Position numbers and translations under genes: made by a program. Below are positions 9,311-19,555 of a stretch of DNA of 64,000 nt, piece after piece (the first letter of the stretch is position 1; every line of letters begins with the position of its first letter). Origin of the DNA: Saprospirales bacterium. GTDB lineage: Bacteria; Bacteroidota; Bacteroidia; Chitinophagales; Saprospiraceae. The notes under the pieces are model-generated. The model did no database searches, was not told the origin of the DNA, and saw only the letters and a program-made list of their open reading frames with translations. The stretch lies in NCBI GenBank assembly GCA_016719895.1, contig JADJYG010000004.1:186001-250000 (forward strand), read 5' to 3'.

Positions 9311-11611
9311 CGTAAAACTCCGGCCCGGCATCCGGTAGCGCTCCAATTCTTCGTATTGAGCGTCATTCAGGTTGTTCACGGCAATACAGGCGGTATATCG
9401 CCCGGCGGAAAGGGCGTAGCCGATTTTGGCATTGGCGACGAAAACCGCGGCAGGTTCGCTGCCCGGGTAAATAAACACTTCTTCTACCCGGCTGCGGTAC
9501 CGGCAGTTGGCGTGGACGGTAAACTTGCCCAAACAGGTGGTGGCCGCCAGGCCGAAGGTATGCCTGACCTTATACGCCAGCGCATCGTTGATCCGCCCCG
9601 CCGATATATCCCGGGCATCCAGAAAGGTGTAGCTCGCGTCGACCGAGAGCACATTTTTCCATTGTTGCCGGTACGAAATTTCCAGCCCTTGCATACGCGC
9701 TGATTTCAGGTTGACGACCTGGTAGACCAGCGGTTCAAACGGGTTGGACAACTGGCGAAAGGAGATCAAGTTATTGTAGTAGTTGTAATACAAGGCTACA
9801 TCGAGCGAACCGCCGGGGATGGGGCTGATCTTGACGCCCAGTTCTGCTGAAAGGGTCAGCCGCTCCGAACGGAGGCCGGGATTGGGCAGAAAACGCAAGC
9901 CCCCACCCTGCTCGAACTGGATAAAACGCTCCGCAACGGGCGGATCGCGGAAGGCCTGCGCGAGCAGCAGGCGCACCGACACGTTCGGCCTGGCCTGATA
10001 CAACAAGGCTATTTTGGGACTTAAATTCGACGATTCTACCTGCCCCAGGATACGGTAGTAATCAAACCGGAGGCCTGCGGTAGCGGTCAGTTTTTCACCA
10101 AGGGCAACTTCGTCCTGCACGTACACCCCCGCACCCAGCGCGCGATGTTCGCCGTACAACACCGAATCGGGCCACCCCTGCACATAATCCAGGCGCAGAT
10201 CCAGTCCGGCAAGGAGACAGTGTCCCGACCGGGTGAAAAGGTCCACCTGCGTGATATTGCCCAGCCGGCGGGTGCGCACACCCGATTCGGCGATGCGTTG
10301 TTTGCCGGTGTTGATATTGGTGCTGTCGTTTCCGGGATCGGCGTCGAAGCTGAACGCCGAAGTATTGGAATAGTGGTACAGGCGGGTGGCGTATTTAAGT
10401 CGGTCGTTGGGGGTGGCGTAGTAAAACAAATCGGCATTAAACTCGCGCCGGTCCTGAAAATCGTCGAGCCGGTACGGCGCCACTTGGTAGGCCTCCCGGC
10501 GGCTGATCCAGGAGGCGGGGGTATCGTTGTAGATCCGGTTCGCATTGGCCGAAGCCTGAAGGTGGTGCTTGGCGTTGAACGCCCAGGTCGTTTTGGCGTA
10601 AAGGGTAAAGAGGTCGAAACCGGATTTTTCTTTGTGTCCGTCATCGGTTTTCCAGCTGCCATCCAGCAGATAAGAAAATTTGCCGGACCGGCGGCTGTGG
10701 CTGAGTGCCAGGGTTTTGAAGTCGTTGAACCGGTCGTATCCGGTGGCGCGGGGCGTCCGGCCGTAAAAGCCGTAGCAGAGATGCACCCGCGTTTCCGGCG
10801 CCGGCGCCGGGCGCCGGGTGATCACATTGACCACGCCGCCCATAGCGCTGGAGCCATACAGCGAGGAGTACGCGCCGCGTACCACCTCTATGCGCTCGAT
10901 GGAGCCGAGCGGAACCAGGTTCCACAATGCCCCGCCCGATTCGGGGCTGAGCGCCGGGCGCCCGTCGATGAGCAGGAGGACACGGTTGCCGATACCGCCG
11001 CCGGCTACCTCGGAAGCGCCGCGAATGGAGAAGGCCTGGACGTTGGCGCCCCCCGACCGCGTGACCACAACGCCCGGCATCGCGTCGAAGGCCTGGTCAA
11101 AGGTACTGATGCCCCTTTCCCGGATTTGCTTGCCCGTCACCACGCCGATGCTCGCGGGCGCCAGTTTGATCGCCTGCGAGCGCAGAGAGGCCGTCACCAC
11201 CACTTCCCCGACGGCCAGGGCGGCCGGTTGCATGACCAGCGCGACCCGGACGCATTGTCCGGCAACCACCTCCACGCCGGGCAACCACAGATCCTGATAA
11301 CCCAGGTAAGTGGCCGAAAGCGCCGGCCGGCCGGCCGGCACACCTTCGATACGGAAGACGCCGTTCAGGTCGGAAACGGCGCCCAACGCGCTGTTTGGCA
11401 GGCGGATAGTAACGGACGGCAGCAAATCGCCGGTTGCGGCATCCCGCACGACGCCTTCGAGAGCCCCCAGTGGTTGGCCGGCAGCATGCGGCGCCGCGGA
11501 GGGCAGGGTTTGGGCCTGCGCCAACATGGGTAGCAGCCAGGCCAGCCCTGCCCATACGATGTACAGGGTGTATTTGGAGGTCGCAAAGGCGGGCCTTTTT
11601 ATTGGTACCAC
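9287..11611 (-). CDS. TonB-dependent outer-membrane receptor with carboxypeptidase-regulatory domain
   Basis: 774 aa from a GTG at 11611. The frame is open further upstream, but that stretch lies inside the preceding lipoprotein gene. The signal peptide is YIVWAGLAWLLPMLAQAQ. Residues about 35-115 form a CarboxypepD_reg-like Ig fold (LEGVVRDAATGDLLPSV, then SDLNGVFRIEGVPAG). A plug domain follows (VVVTASLRSQAIKLAPASIG, MPGVVV, IDGRPAL, ERIEVVRGAYSSLYGSSA, GGVVNVITR), then a 22-strand-type barrel ending in the aromatic residue F (FTLGLEMKF). It imports a scarce ligand using TonB energy; the short, BtuB/FepA-like size suggests a metal complex or cofactor rather than a glycan, but the substrate cannot be read. 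The start overlaps the lipoprotein stop by 13 bases, so translation is probably coupled. Confidence 0.9.
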   Translation of the reverse strand: MVPIKRPAFATSKYTLYIVWAGLAWLLPMLAQAQTLPSAAPHAAGQPLGALEGVVRDAATGDLLPSVTIRLPNSALGAVSDLNGVFRIEGVPAGRPALSATYLGYQDLWLPGVEVVAGQCVRVALVMQPAALAVGEVVVTASLRSQAIKLAPASIGVVTGKQIRERGISTFDQAFDAMPGVVVTRSGGANVQAFSIRGASEVAGGGIGNRVLLLIDGRPALSPESGGALWNLVPLGSIERIEVVRGAYSSLYGSSAMGGVVNVITRRPAPAPETRVHLCYGFYGRTPRATGYDRFNDFKTLALSHSRRSGKFSYLLDGSWKTDDGHKEKSGFDLFTLYAKTTWAFNAKHHLQASANANRIYNDTPASWISRREAYQVAPYRLDDFQDRREFNADLFYYATPNDRLKYATRLYHYSNTSAFSFDADPGNDSTNINTGKQRIAESGVRTRRLGNITQVDLFTRSGHCLLAGLDLRLDYVQGWPDSVLYGEHRALGAGVYVQDEVALGEKLTATAGLRFDYYRILGQVESSNLSPKIALLYQARPNVSVRLLLAQAFRDPPVAERFIQFEQGGGLRFLPNPGLRSERLTLSAELGVKISPIPGGSLDVALYYNYYNNLISFRQLSNPFEPLVYQVVNLKSARMQGLEISYRQQWKNVLSVDASYTFLDARDISAGRINDALAYKVRHTFGLAATTCLGKFTVHANCRYRSRVEEVFIYPGSEPAAVFVANAKIGYALSAGRYTACIAVNNLNDAQYEELERYRMPGRSFTLGLEMKF

Positions 11612-12225
11612 TGCTTCACGAAGTTGAAGTCTGCCGTAAAGTTGATTTCTTTTTGCTCGCCCGCGGCGATGTCGATGCTTGTGGGTGCAGGGTAGTCGAA
11701 AATAGGTATAACGGCGCCGCCGCCGGTCTTGATCCTGATGACGATGCCGTGGCTGACCTGGTCCGGATTGCCCCAATGCACGCCAAGGGTGGCGGATTTC
11801 AGCGTTGGATCGCTGATGTATTTATGCCGGAAGCCGAGGGCCAGGGCCGAATAGGCGCCGGGCTCCACCTCGATTTCATACGGGAATGTGCTGGCGCCGG
11901 GTTTGTACGCGAATACGACCGGGTTCTGGGAGTTGTAAGGGGCCCCCACGGCAAAGGTGCCGCCGGGCACACCGGGACCGAAAAAATTATCAGGCACGGC
12001 GCCCCAGCCGGCAAGGGGATCGAGGCTGAATTTTGGGAAAATAGTCAGCTCCACGTCGCCGCTGTCCACCCAGCTCGCCCAGGTTTCGGGATTTTGAATG
12101 GTGATGGTGCCGTATACTTTGGTTTTGACGAACTCCTTTTCCTTGCAGGCACTGAAGAAAACGGATACGGCCAAAGCCATGAGTAGAAAAGCCCGGAAAA
12201 TGTTGGAAGATTTTGTGAAATGCAT
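11599..12225 (-). CDS. Lipoprotein co-expressed with the TonB receptor
   Basis: 208 aa from ATG 12225 (MHFTKSSN); an in-frame ATG exists at 12261. The signal ends in a lipobox (SVFFSAC) so it is probably an outer-membrane lipoprotein. The mature domain is beta-rich (KTKVYGTITIQNPETW, then VEPGAYSALALGF, then FNFVKQWYQ) and I do not recognise the family. It overlaps the downstream TonB receptor by 13 bases, so it is likely a surface or periplasmic partner for the same ligand, in the way that lipoproteins accompany many Bacteroidota TonB receptors; this is inference. Confidence 0.8.
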   Translation of the reverse strand: MHFTKSSNIFRAFLLMALAVSVFFSACKEKEFVKTKVYGTITIQNPETWASWVDSGDVELTIFPKFSLDPLAGWGAVPDNFFGPGVPGGTFAVGAPYNSQNPVVFAYKPGASTFPYEIEVEPGAYSALALGFRHKYISDPTLKSATLGVHWGNPDQVSHGIVIRIKTGGGAVIPIFDYPAPTSIDIAAGEQKEINFTADFNFVKQWYQ

Positions 12226-12287
12226 TGCGGGAATAGAATGTGACGGGTGAGAAAATAACACTTATGGCGCGCAAAGGAATACTGGCG

Positions 12288-12295
12288 CAAACCTA
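12288..12295 (-). promoter_or_regulatory. Possible -7 box for the lipoprotein/TonB receptor operon
   Basis: The minus strand reads TAGGTTTG, an exact TAnnTTTG match about 60 bases before ATG 12225. No -33 element at normal spacing. Confidence 0.3.
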
Positions 12296-12367
12296 CGGCC
12301 GCCGAATGGGGGATTCTCACGGAAATGTCAAATTGGCGGGCAAGATGTTAATTGAATTTCCCCTACC

Positions 12368-13341
12368 TTGTACCGCTCTATGCACCGCCTTCTGCTCATG
12401 TCTCTCCTCTCTCTTTTATTCGGCTGCGGCCAACACTCCGACAGTCGCGACCGATACCCGGATGTCCCGCTTTTTCCGCGAACAGACAACCCGGCCTGCC
12501 GGGTGGAGCCGGTGGCCGTGGATACCGGCTTTTTCGCCCAGGCATTCATTCTATCGCCCGACAAGCAAGAGGTATTCGCGCTGGCATTCGGCATGGCCGG
12601 CACTCCGGACCACATGCCCTACCTGCTGTTGCGGTTCAATGCCGGCGCGCAGGTGCAAGCCAGGCACGAGATACCGGATTGCCACTGGACCGAACAGCCC
12701 CATTGCTGGTGGGAAGCGGATGGCCGGCTGTCGGTGTTGCTTACCGATGGCATTAAAACCTTCGAGGCGGCCAGCCTGCAGGAAGTAAACGCCTGGCGCA
12801 GGGTGGATTTCCAGACCTTTCTGCCGCAAAAAGAACGGGACAAGCGGACCTACGACGAACAGGTCAATGCTTACCGGGACGCCCTCGAAAAAGCTGTCGG
12901 GGAAAGCCGCTCTGCTGCCGTCCGGAGCGTTGCCGGCCTGCATTTAATGCTGCTGGATTTTGACCGCAAGCCCGCAGAAGTTTGGTATATCCCCGACGAG
13001 GAAGCGCAGCGCCGCTGGCCGCCCGCTTCGGCCGGCTGGAAGCCCCGGTAAACGCTGCGCCATCCGGTAGCAGCGATTTGGCAACCGACAGCAAAATCCG
13101 CCTCAGCAGCCTGGCCCGACAGGTGCTCGACTACACCATCGACTACCCCAATATTAAAAACATCGAAGAGCACGTACTGGCGCTTTCCACCGGCACACAG
13201 ACTGCCCGCTTCAAGTGCGCCAACAAGGACAAGCGCAGTCTGGAGGTCGCCTGCGCCGACAACGGCTACCTCGCCACGGCTGACGGCGCCGTTTGGTTGT
13301 TGTATGAACGGCAACTGTACCGGCTGACGTGGGGCGGTTGA
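12368..13341 (+). CDS. Lipoprotein of unknown function, one frameshift
   Basis: Two overlapping frames form one protein of about 324 aa. The N-terminus MHRLLLMSLLSLLFGCGQ is a lipoprotein signal with Cys near residue 20. The first frame ends in ...RRWPPASAGWKPR at 13051. Adding one C to the CCC at 13022-13024 gives RRWPPRFGRLEAPVNAAP and joins the second frame, which ends at 13341. The mature protein contains several WD/propeller-like strand patterns (FILSPDKQEVFALAFG, then YLATADGAVWLLYERQLYRL), suggesting a beta-propeller-like fold, but I cannot name a family. The indel may be a consensus error. Confidence 0.6.
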
Positions 13342-13475
13342 AAAATTGATTTATTCTTGGGGCTGTTTGACAAGCTGATTACCATTAAAGTGTTCTCCCC
13401 CGTTTTGCCTATTTTTGTACAGGAACCAAAATTCCTGTACAGCACTCAAGGAGTACCTAAAACGATCAGATTTTT
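13337..13475 (+). repeat. Upstream regulatory module, copy 1 (of two)
   Basis: This stretch before the metalloprotease shares blocks in the same order with 19433-19555: TGAAAAATTGATTTATTCTT, then about 50 unlike bases, then TTTTGCCTATTTTTGTACAG, then a TACCTAAAACGATC-like block. The TATTTTTG at 13410-13417 matches the TAnnTTTG -7 box. It looks like a dispersed promoter module. Confidence 0.55.
13416..13441. promoter_or_regulatory. Perfect 10-bp inverted repeat just after the -7 box
   Basis: TGTACAGGAA, loop CCAAAA, TTCCTGTACA. The arms are perfect. The site overlaps the expected transcription start of the metalloprotease gene, so it could be an operator or a leader hairpin. The second copy of the promoter module (19.5 kb) keeps TGTACAG but not the palindrome. 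Confidence 0.45.
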
Positions 13476-13603
13476 GCATATCGTTCTGTCGTTACAAAGA
13501 ATTTAATCTAACAATTTTTTAAAAAATACAAAAACCGGTTTAATATTTGTTACTCTAATATTTCAATCGTTCACCTTTTTCAATCAAATCAACGCTCTGT
13601 TTT

Positions 13604-15610
13604 ATGCAAAAATCCGTACTTTTATTCGGGATGCTGCTCGTTGCGCATTTCGGATGGGCTCAATCGCTGAAGCCTATTGCCGCCAAGGTGTACCAGGCCA
13701 AACAACAATCGGCCGATTTTTCCAAAACCTCCCTCTTCTCCCAAGCTGCTTCCGTAACAACCCGTCCGGAGCTCGCCGGCCAGTGGGCCAAGGGCTTGCT
13801 GGTGCAACCGGACCGCGAAAAAATCCGGGACCTGCGCGGCAATGCCCCCGACCGCCTGGAGATCAGTTTGCCGGACCCAGACGGCGGCGCCCTGCAACTT
13901 GAACTCGTTCGCGCACAAGTGTTCTCCCAGGAATTCACGGTGCGGCAAGCATCCGACCGGAATGCACCAGTCGTCGTCGACCCGGGCCTGCACTACTGGG
14001 GAATCGTCAAAGACCAGCCGCATACCCTGGCCGGGATCAGTATTTTCGAGTCCGATGTGGTGGGCATCGTTTACGCTGGTACGGAAAAACTGGTATTTGC
14101 CGACCTCGAACAAGACCCCTCCGGAATACATATCATCTACCGCGAACGCGACCTGGCCAGCCGGCCCGGCTTTGAATGTATGAGCGAAATGCTGGAAGAT
14201 GTGAGCGACGGCGCCGTCGCACAAGACCGCTCCACCGGGCCGGACAACTGTGTGCGCATGTACATGGAAGCCGACTATACCATTTTCCAAAACAAAGGCA
14301 GCGTAGCCGCAGCTACCACCTATATCGAAAGTTTACCGGCGGCGGCGGCATTGCCTATGTGGATGTGCTATGCTTTGGCCTGTTACGGCGTCGGGTACAG
14401 CGGCATCAATACGACCTACAGCAACGTCCCGACGTATTCCTGGACCGTTGAAGTGGTCACCCACGAAATCGGCCACAACCTGGGCTCCCAGCACACCCAT
14501 GCCTGCGCCTGGAACGGCAACAACACCGCCATCGACGGCTGCGGCCCCGCAGCCGGCTACAGCGAAGGCTGCAACGCCGCCCTGCCCACCGCCGGCACGA
14601 TCATGAGCTACTGCCACCTGGTTTCCGGCGTAGGTATCGACTTAAACCTCGGCTTTGGCCCGCAACCCGGCGATCGCATCCGCAACGAAGTGTACAACGC
14701 TGCCTGCCTGGCCGCTTGCGGCGGCGGCGGCCCCTGCTCGTACGGCCCGGTCAATTCGCAAAACTTCGATGGCGGCTGGGGATCTGGACCGACGGCGGCA
14801 CCGACTGCGCCCGCATCAACAGCGCTACCTATGCCAACAGCGGCACCTATTCCATTCGTCTGCGCGATAATACCGGCATTTTTTTGATGAGTACTACCAG
14901 CCAAAACTGGACGGCTTATGAAGAAATAACCGTGGAGTTTTCGTTCATTACCGTCTTCGACAATTCCAACGAAGATTTCTGGTTGCAACTGTCCAATAAT
15001 GGCGGTTCCAGCCTATACTACCGTCGGCGACTGGAATTACAGCGTTCAGTTTACCAACAACGTACGCGGAACGGCCACGGTCGTCATACCGGGCCCCTTT
15101 GCCAGCAACTCCCGCCTGCGCATTCGCGCCGACGCTTCGGCCGACGACGACCAGGTGTACATCGACGACGTCGTCATCACCGGCTGCTCCAGCGCCGCCC
15201 TCGCGCCCAATAACGGCCAGTCGGCTGAATCGCGGCTCGATGACTCGGCCATACCGGTGGCCAATATCGACGGGGTACAAATCAGCCCGAACCCGGCCCG
15301 CGATGTCCTGAACATCCGGTATACCATCGATGCAGACGCCCTTGTACAGCTGCAACTGACCGACCTGACCGGCAAAACGGTTTGGTTCCAGGACGGCCTT
15401 GTCCAGGCTGGCGAGCAATCGGTCCGGCTCGAACTGAATACCCTGCCGGCCGGCTTGTACGTGTTCAATCTGGTGCACCGCGACCAGGTGTATAGCCAGA
15501 AAGTAGTGGTAACCCGCCAGAATTTAAACACAGTGGTCGCAAAGCTTGGTACAGCGTTTAACCGTTGCCAGGTTTTGCGACTTGCTGCTTTTCATTGTGG
15601 TAAAACGTGA
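13604..15610 (+). pseudogene. Secreted reprolysin-like zinc metalloprotease with T9SS domain, frameshifted
   Basis: The start gives a signal peptide (SVLLFGMLLVAHFGWAQ), then a propeptide-like region. The catalytic site HEIGHNLGSQHTH at 14462-14500 is the HExxHxxGxxH motif of metzincins, and IMSYCH is the Met-turn. The 3' part holds a beta-sandwich (YTTVGDWNYSVQF to DDQVYIDDVVITGC) and a T9SS type A sorting domain (ISPNPARDVLNIRY, then LPAGLYVFNLV). It is broken in several places: a shift near 14332-14337 where, by comparison with relatives I know, some 60 residues between TTYIES and GGGIAYVDVL are missing; an extra T near 14383; a missing G in GGGG 14778-14781; and an extra C near 15012. The tail after KVVVTR runs 30 residues too far. 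The catalytic motifs are intact. Confidence 0.75.
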
Positions 15611-15697
15611 ATTTCCGGTGGCGCAGACTTTCCCCCTCCTTTTACCCTGACGAAAAGCCCGCCATGTCTCCATGGGCAAAAAAAATCACCGGCAGCC

Positions 15698-17470
15698 TTA
15701 AATCACATCAAAAGCATGGTCGAGCAACATAAATACAGCGCAACCGATGACTTCAGACGAGGTATGAACGCTGAGCAAATGCCCCCCAATCGTAGTGGCT
15801 GCCTGGTCTGGAGGCGTGCCATCCGGTACCGGATTTACATTCTGCACCGTCAGGTATACGTTCCATTTTCCCGGATCTTCATCCGGCGGGAGTTGAATAC
15901 TTCCTGTAAGCAGCAACGCCTGGCCTTCAACCGGCTGCTTTGTACCTTCACCGCCGGAGCCTCCGGGCGCACCGCTGCGACTTATGTAATCCGGCACCTT
16001 GGTTTGAAAATTCGCCTGCGATGTTCGGCTGAATGCAATAACTGATCAACAGGCCTTCGCCCCCGCCGCCGCGCACCACAACCTGCACAATCCCATCGCC
16101 TTTCAACGTGAGTTCATGCACCACTCCCTGCACCTGGGGCGCCGCTTGCTGATCAACCAGCACACCCGCGGCATTGTAAGCCAGTAAAACAACAGGAGAA
16201 TCAGTGAACTGCGCGACCCGGGCGATCACCTTCGACGCCGGTTCGTGCGAGAGAATCAACGGTTGGTGGAATATCTGCAGCGCATGATATGGATTGAACC
16301 AGTCCACTGCCCGAACGGGCTGCGTTCCGGTATTCCGGTACCTCAGCCAATCAAAATTGCCCTGATTGAGATACTGGCCGGTATTCCAATCATTGAAAAC
16401 CACACAAAGCAGTTGATCCCCCCAGTATCCGGAGGTCTTTGTGAAAAGTTCTTGGACAAACTGTCGGCTGGAGTACGACCCCGAAATGCTGTTTTCGGGC
16501 GGGCATGTAGTATGAGATGTGCCACTACATGGTAACCGTCGCAGGGCCGCGGCTGGTAATCCCAGATCGCTGCCGTCAGGTGTACCCGTTCGCCTGGATT
16601 ATACGCCGGTTTGTCAGTAACGACGAAACTGCCCAGCAAAAACTGTGCATTTACACGTGTTTCGTCTATCGAGAAGGTAGAAACGCCTTCGGTGGTAAAA
16701 CGTTCATAACTCCATTTGACATTTGTCCGGAAGGGCACCCCCGGCAATGGCAATTGCGGATATTCAATGCGCATTTCAACACTTTCACCGGTGGTTCGCT
16801 CACCGGCGTTGATCGGGGGTTTGGTCTGGCCCCGCCGCGTCGGGTCGCGGTAATCGCTGGCCGCAGCGGCGATGGCGGCTGCGGCGGCCCCGCCGTAAAG
16901 CCCTGCAGTAAGTGGTGAAGGCGCTTCCCACTCGAGCAGCGAGGTAACGAGCGGACCACGCCAACACCTTGGTAATGGTTTCAATGTGGTCGCCGGCGGT
17001 GGGATGCCCTGGTTGAATAATGTCGTCGCCGACTTCACCGCCATCGGCCCAGACGTGCCAGTTTGATAGGACCTGGGGTCCCGTCGTCGGCGTCCCGCAC
17101 CAGTATACCCAGGGTGCCGGCGCTGTTGAACCAGTATATATGTCCTTCAGCATTGCTCGACATTATGCCACCATGCAAGGGGTCGTATTTTTGTCTCGTC
17201 GCGACTGCCTGCGGCCGCCCCGGCGGACATCAAAGACTTGAACATCGGTGGGAAAACCTTCAATTTCTGAAGGGATGAACGTTGAGCCAACAGATTCGAT
17301 TTCACGGGGCGAAGCGTACTTGTGGCGGACAAAATATGATAACGCGGTCCATTTTAATTTACCACCGCTGTATTTCAAGCCATATCAATGGTTTGAATGT
17401 TTGGATCATTGGCATATTCGGCGGCAAGCCGCTTCAATAATTGTTGGAGTGCTGCACGTTTGTCGTTCAT
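15698..17470 (-). pseudogene. Nal1/trypsin-like protein with Ig-like C-terminus, frameshifted
   Basis: Starts at ATG 17470 (MNDKRAALQQLLKRLAAEYA). Read across several frames it gives an N-terminal region with IPSEIEGFPTDVQVFDV, which is typical of the leader of Nal1-like chymotrypsin-fold proteins, then GHIYWFNSAGTLGILVRDAD, then VLSNWHVWADGG, where His fits the S1 catalytic His. The trypsin Asp and Ser motifs do not follow; instead comes an Ala-rich segment and beta-strand regions (NVKWSYERFTTEGVSTFS, LTAAIWDYQPRPCDGYHVV, VVRGGGGEGLLISYCI) ending in TTIGGHLLSVHTSSEVIG. At least five frame changes are needed. It lies 12 bases after the gene at 17483-19301, so the two form one operon. Confidence 0.5.
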
Positions 17471-17482
17471 GATATCATTTGG

Positions 17483-19301
17483 TTAAAGGGTGATGTTGAG
17501 TAGGTTTGCCACATCCTCCAGGAATGAGGCCGTTGCTGCATCGGGGTTGTCGCTGCCCGAATGGTGCAATGCCAACGGGCGGTTTGTCGCCCGGTGTACC
17601 CAGATCGAGCCGCTGTCACCTGGCCTGCTGACGTTTTCGCCAAAAGCCGGATCCGGGCCGATCCTTGCCTGCGGGATATCGAATAACGTACCGTCATCTG
17701 AACGGGTGAACAGGGCCGAGGTAGGAGCCCGTCATCAGGCCATGCGTAAGACCTGTAGTGGAGCCGGATTTGAACACCTGCAATTGCGCTGCCGGCGTAG
17801 TCGGGTCGTCAATCAGAGCCATCGCCTCAGCCACGGTCATAATTGAGTTAACAACCGTGATCTGGCCATCAATGCATTTTCGAAGTTTTGGTTGTCTTCA
17901 TCCGACTGGGCGTCCAGACTTGCAGAAAACTGGTCGCCCGATCGGTGTCGAGTACACAAAGCGCGGCGTCGACGCCGGTCTGCCGAGACCTGCCGAGTTG
18001 CCCGATGATCAGGTCTTCATCGTGATATGCCACATCCGAAGCTCCGAAAGCGCGGCGGCGATCAACAGTATAACGGCAATAATCAGCAAGAGCACCTTCC
18101 ACCAGGGGTCGTCGAACGGGATTGGCCCATATTGTCCATCAAAGGGCTCTCTTGGAATAACGGTATAGGAAAATGCGTGGGGAGCTCATAAAACGGCTCA
18201 TAACAGAACCGTCCGTCCGACGGACGGCGGGGATCGGCCGGCCGCCGCCGCCGTTGCCGCCGCACGGGCCATGCGAACAATAGCACGCCAGAATCTGTTG
18301 GATCACGCAGGGGTCGATGGCGCTGCCGTCGAGCAAATCTTGCAGCGTATGGCGCAGGCGGTCGCGGACCGCGGCATTGGAGTTTGGGTCGTTCCGGTTT
18401 GCGGCATCGCTTCCGGCCAGCGCGGGCATTCTTGAGGTCGAAAGCAATTCGCGCAATTTAAAGCGCAACGTTCCCTCCTGTACTCCTGAAACGATCTCGC
18501 CGGTAGCCGGGTCGAGCGCCGTGCGGCTCACAAATATTTGCTTGCGCACGCGCCGCGCCGAATGGCCAGGATCTGCCATACCGGCCATGTTTCGACAGAC
18601 AAACTCGACCTCGTGCTTGCGCGGTGAAGCGTCAAACACATCCACTTTAAAATACACCGTGCGCCCGGCGCCCAGCGCCAACAGGCGAAAGTACCATGCC
18701 GGCGCCTTTTTGGGATTGGCCCAGGGCAACCGAAATCGGCCTGCGTCCAGGCATCTGTTATCCGCACCCCGCGCATGGCCAGATCGGCCCGGCTGGCGGC
18801 AGTAATATCGAGTACGTTATCGTCGGTAAAGGGAAGTCCCCAGCGGTTGATGACCCGCACGCCCATGTAGTAGGTACCCAGGGCCGTTTCGAAGATACCG
18901 TCGGGCATTTGAAACAGGTCGTCCCGTACGCACCGCATAGGGCCGGTACGGAATATCGAGCATGGTGCCGTCCAGGTAGGCGGCATCCCATTGGATATCC
19001 TCAAAATCGCGCGTGGGCAGCGGATCTTCAGCGCCGATCGCGGCGCGCTATGGCTACGCGTTCCGGACCAGTGTCGATCATCATTTTCAGACGCCTTCCA
19101 CGGCTCGGCGTTCGACTCGCGGTACTCCGCCGTCAGCAACCAAGCGGCGCCATCGGCAGTGACATCGAGACCGACGGTAGGCGGATAGGTCCCGCCGCCC
19201 GATGCTGCACCCTCGATCGACAGCGGTTCTCCCAGTTGTGGATCGCTTTGGTAACCTTCAGGTTCCAGCGACCAAATAGTTGAATGCTCATATTGGTACA
19301 T
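17483..19301 (-). pseudogene. Membrane-anchored protein with serine-protease-like C-terminus, frameshifted
   Basis: ATG at 19301 (MYQYEHSTIWSLEPEGY). The N-terminal 350 residues are an unfamiliar soluble domain (LGTYYMGVRVINRWGLPFTD, TVYFKVDVFDASPRKHEVEF). A transmembrane helix (WWKVLLLIIAVILLIAAAL) is encoded near 18050-18100. The C-terminal part has TGVDAALCVLD (trypsin Asp region), VFKSGSTTGLTHGL and GDSGSIWVHRATNRPLALHH; GDSGS at 17606-17620 is the S1 catalytic serine motif and the first two fit Nal1-like proteases. The S1 His motif is not found before them. Frame changes are needed near 18725, 18920, 19020, 18130, 17930 and 17700. Stop at 17483 after LEDVANLLNITL. Confidence 0.5.
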
Positions 19302-19432
19302 TTAGAGTTTAGAAAATCACGATTACCCCACCGCTACAGCCTGAAAAACAGGAGGCTTGCAACGGTAGTTAATTTGATTTTCCAAAATTGGGATGACCGG
19401 ATTAGCAGCCGATTATTTTTTATTTAAATTCA

Positions 19433-19555
19433 AATGAAAAATTGATTAATTCTTGAGGACTGTATGTATGGGCATCAACCGGTATTTTGAATACTTTTGT
19501 ACAGCCCCAAGTAATTGTGCAACATTCAAAAACTACCTAAACCGATCCAGACATG
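19433..19555 (+). repeat. Upstream regulatory module, copy 2 (promoter of the TPR/SIR2 genes)
   Basis: Shares ordered blocks with 13337-13475: TGAAAAATTGATTAATTCTT, then TTTTGAATACTTTTGTACAG containing the -7 box TACTTTTG, then CTACCTAAACCGATCC immediately before the ATG of the TPR gene at 19552. It is therefore placed as a promoter. Confidence 0.55.

Noticed and set aside
11611..11776. N-terminal extension of the TonB receptor frame to 11776
   Set aside because: This part is Arg/His-rich, lies inside the lipoprotein gene in another frame and precedes the signal peptide.
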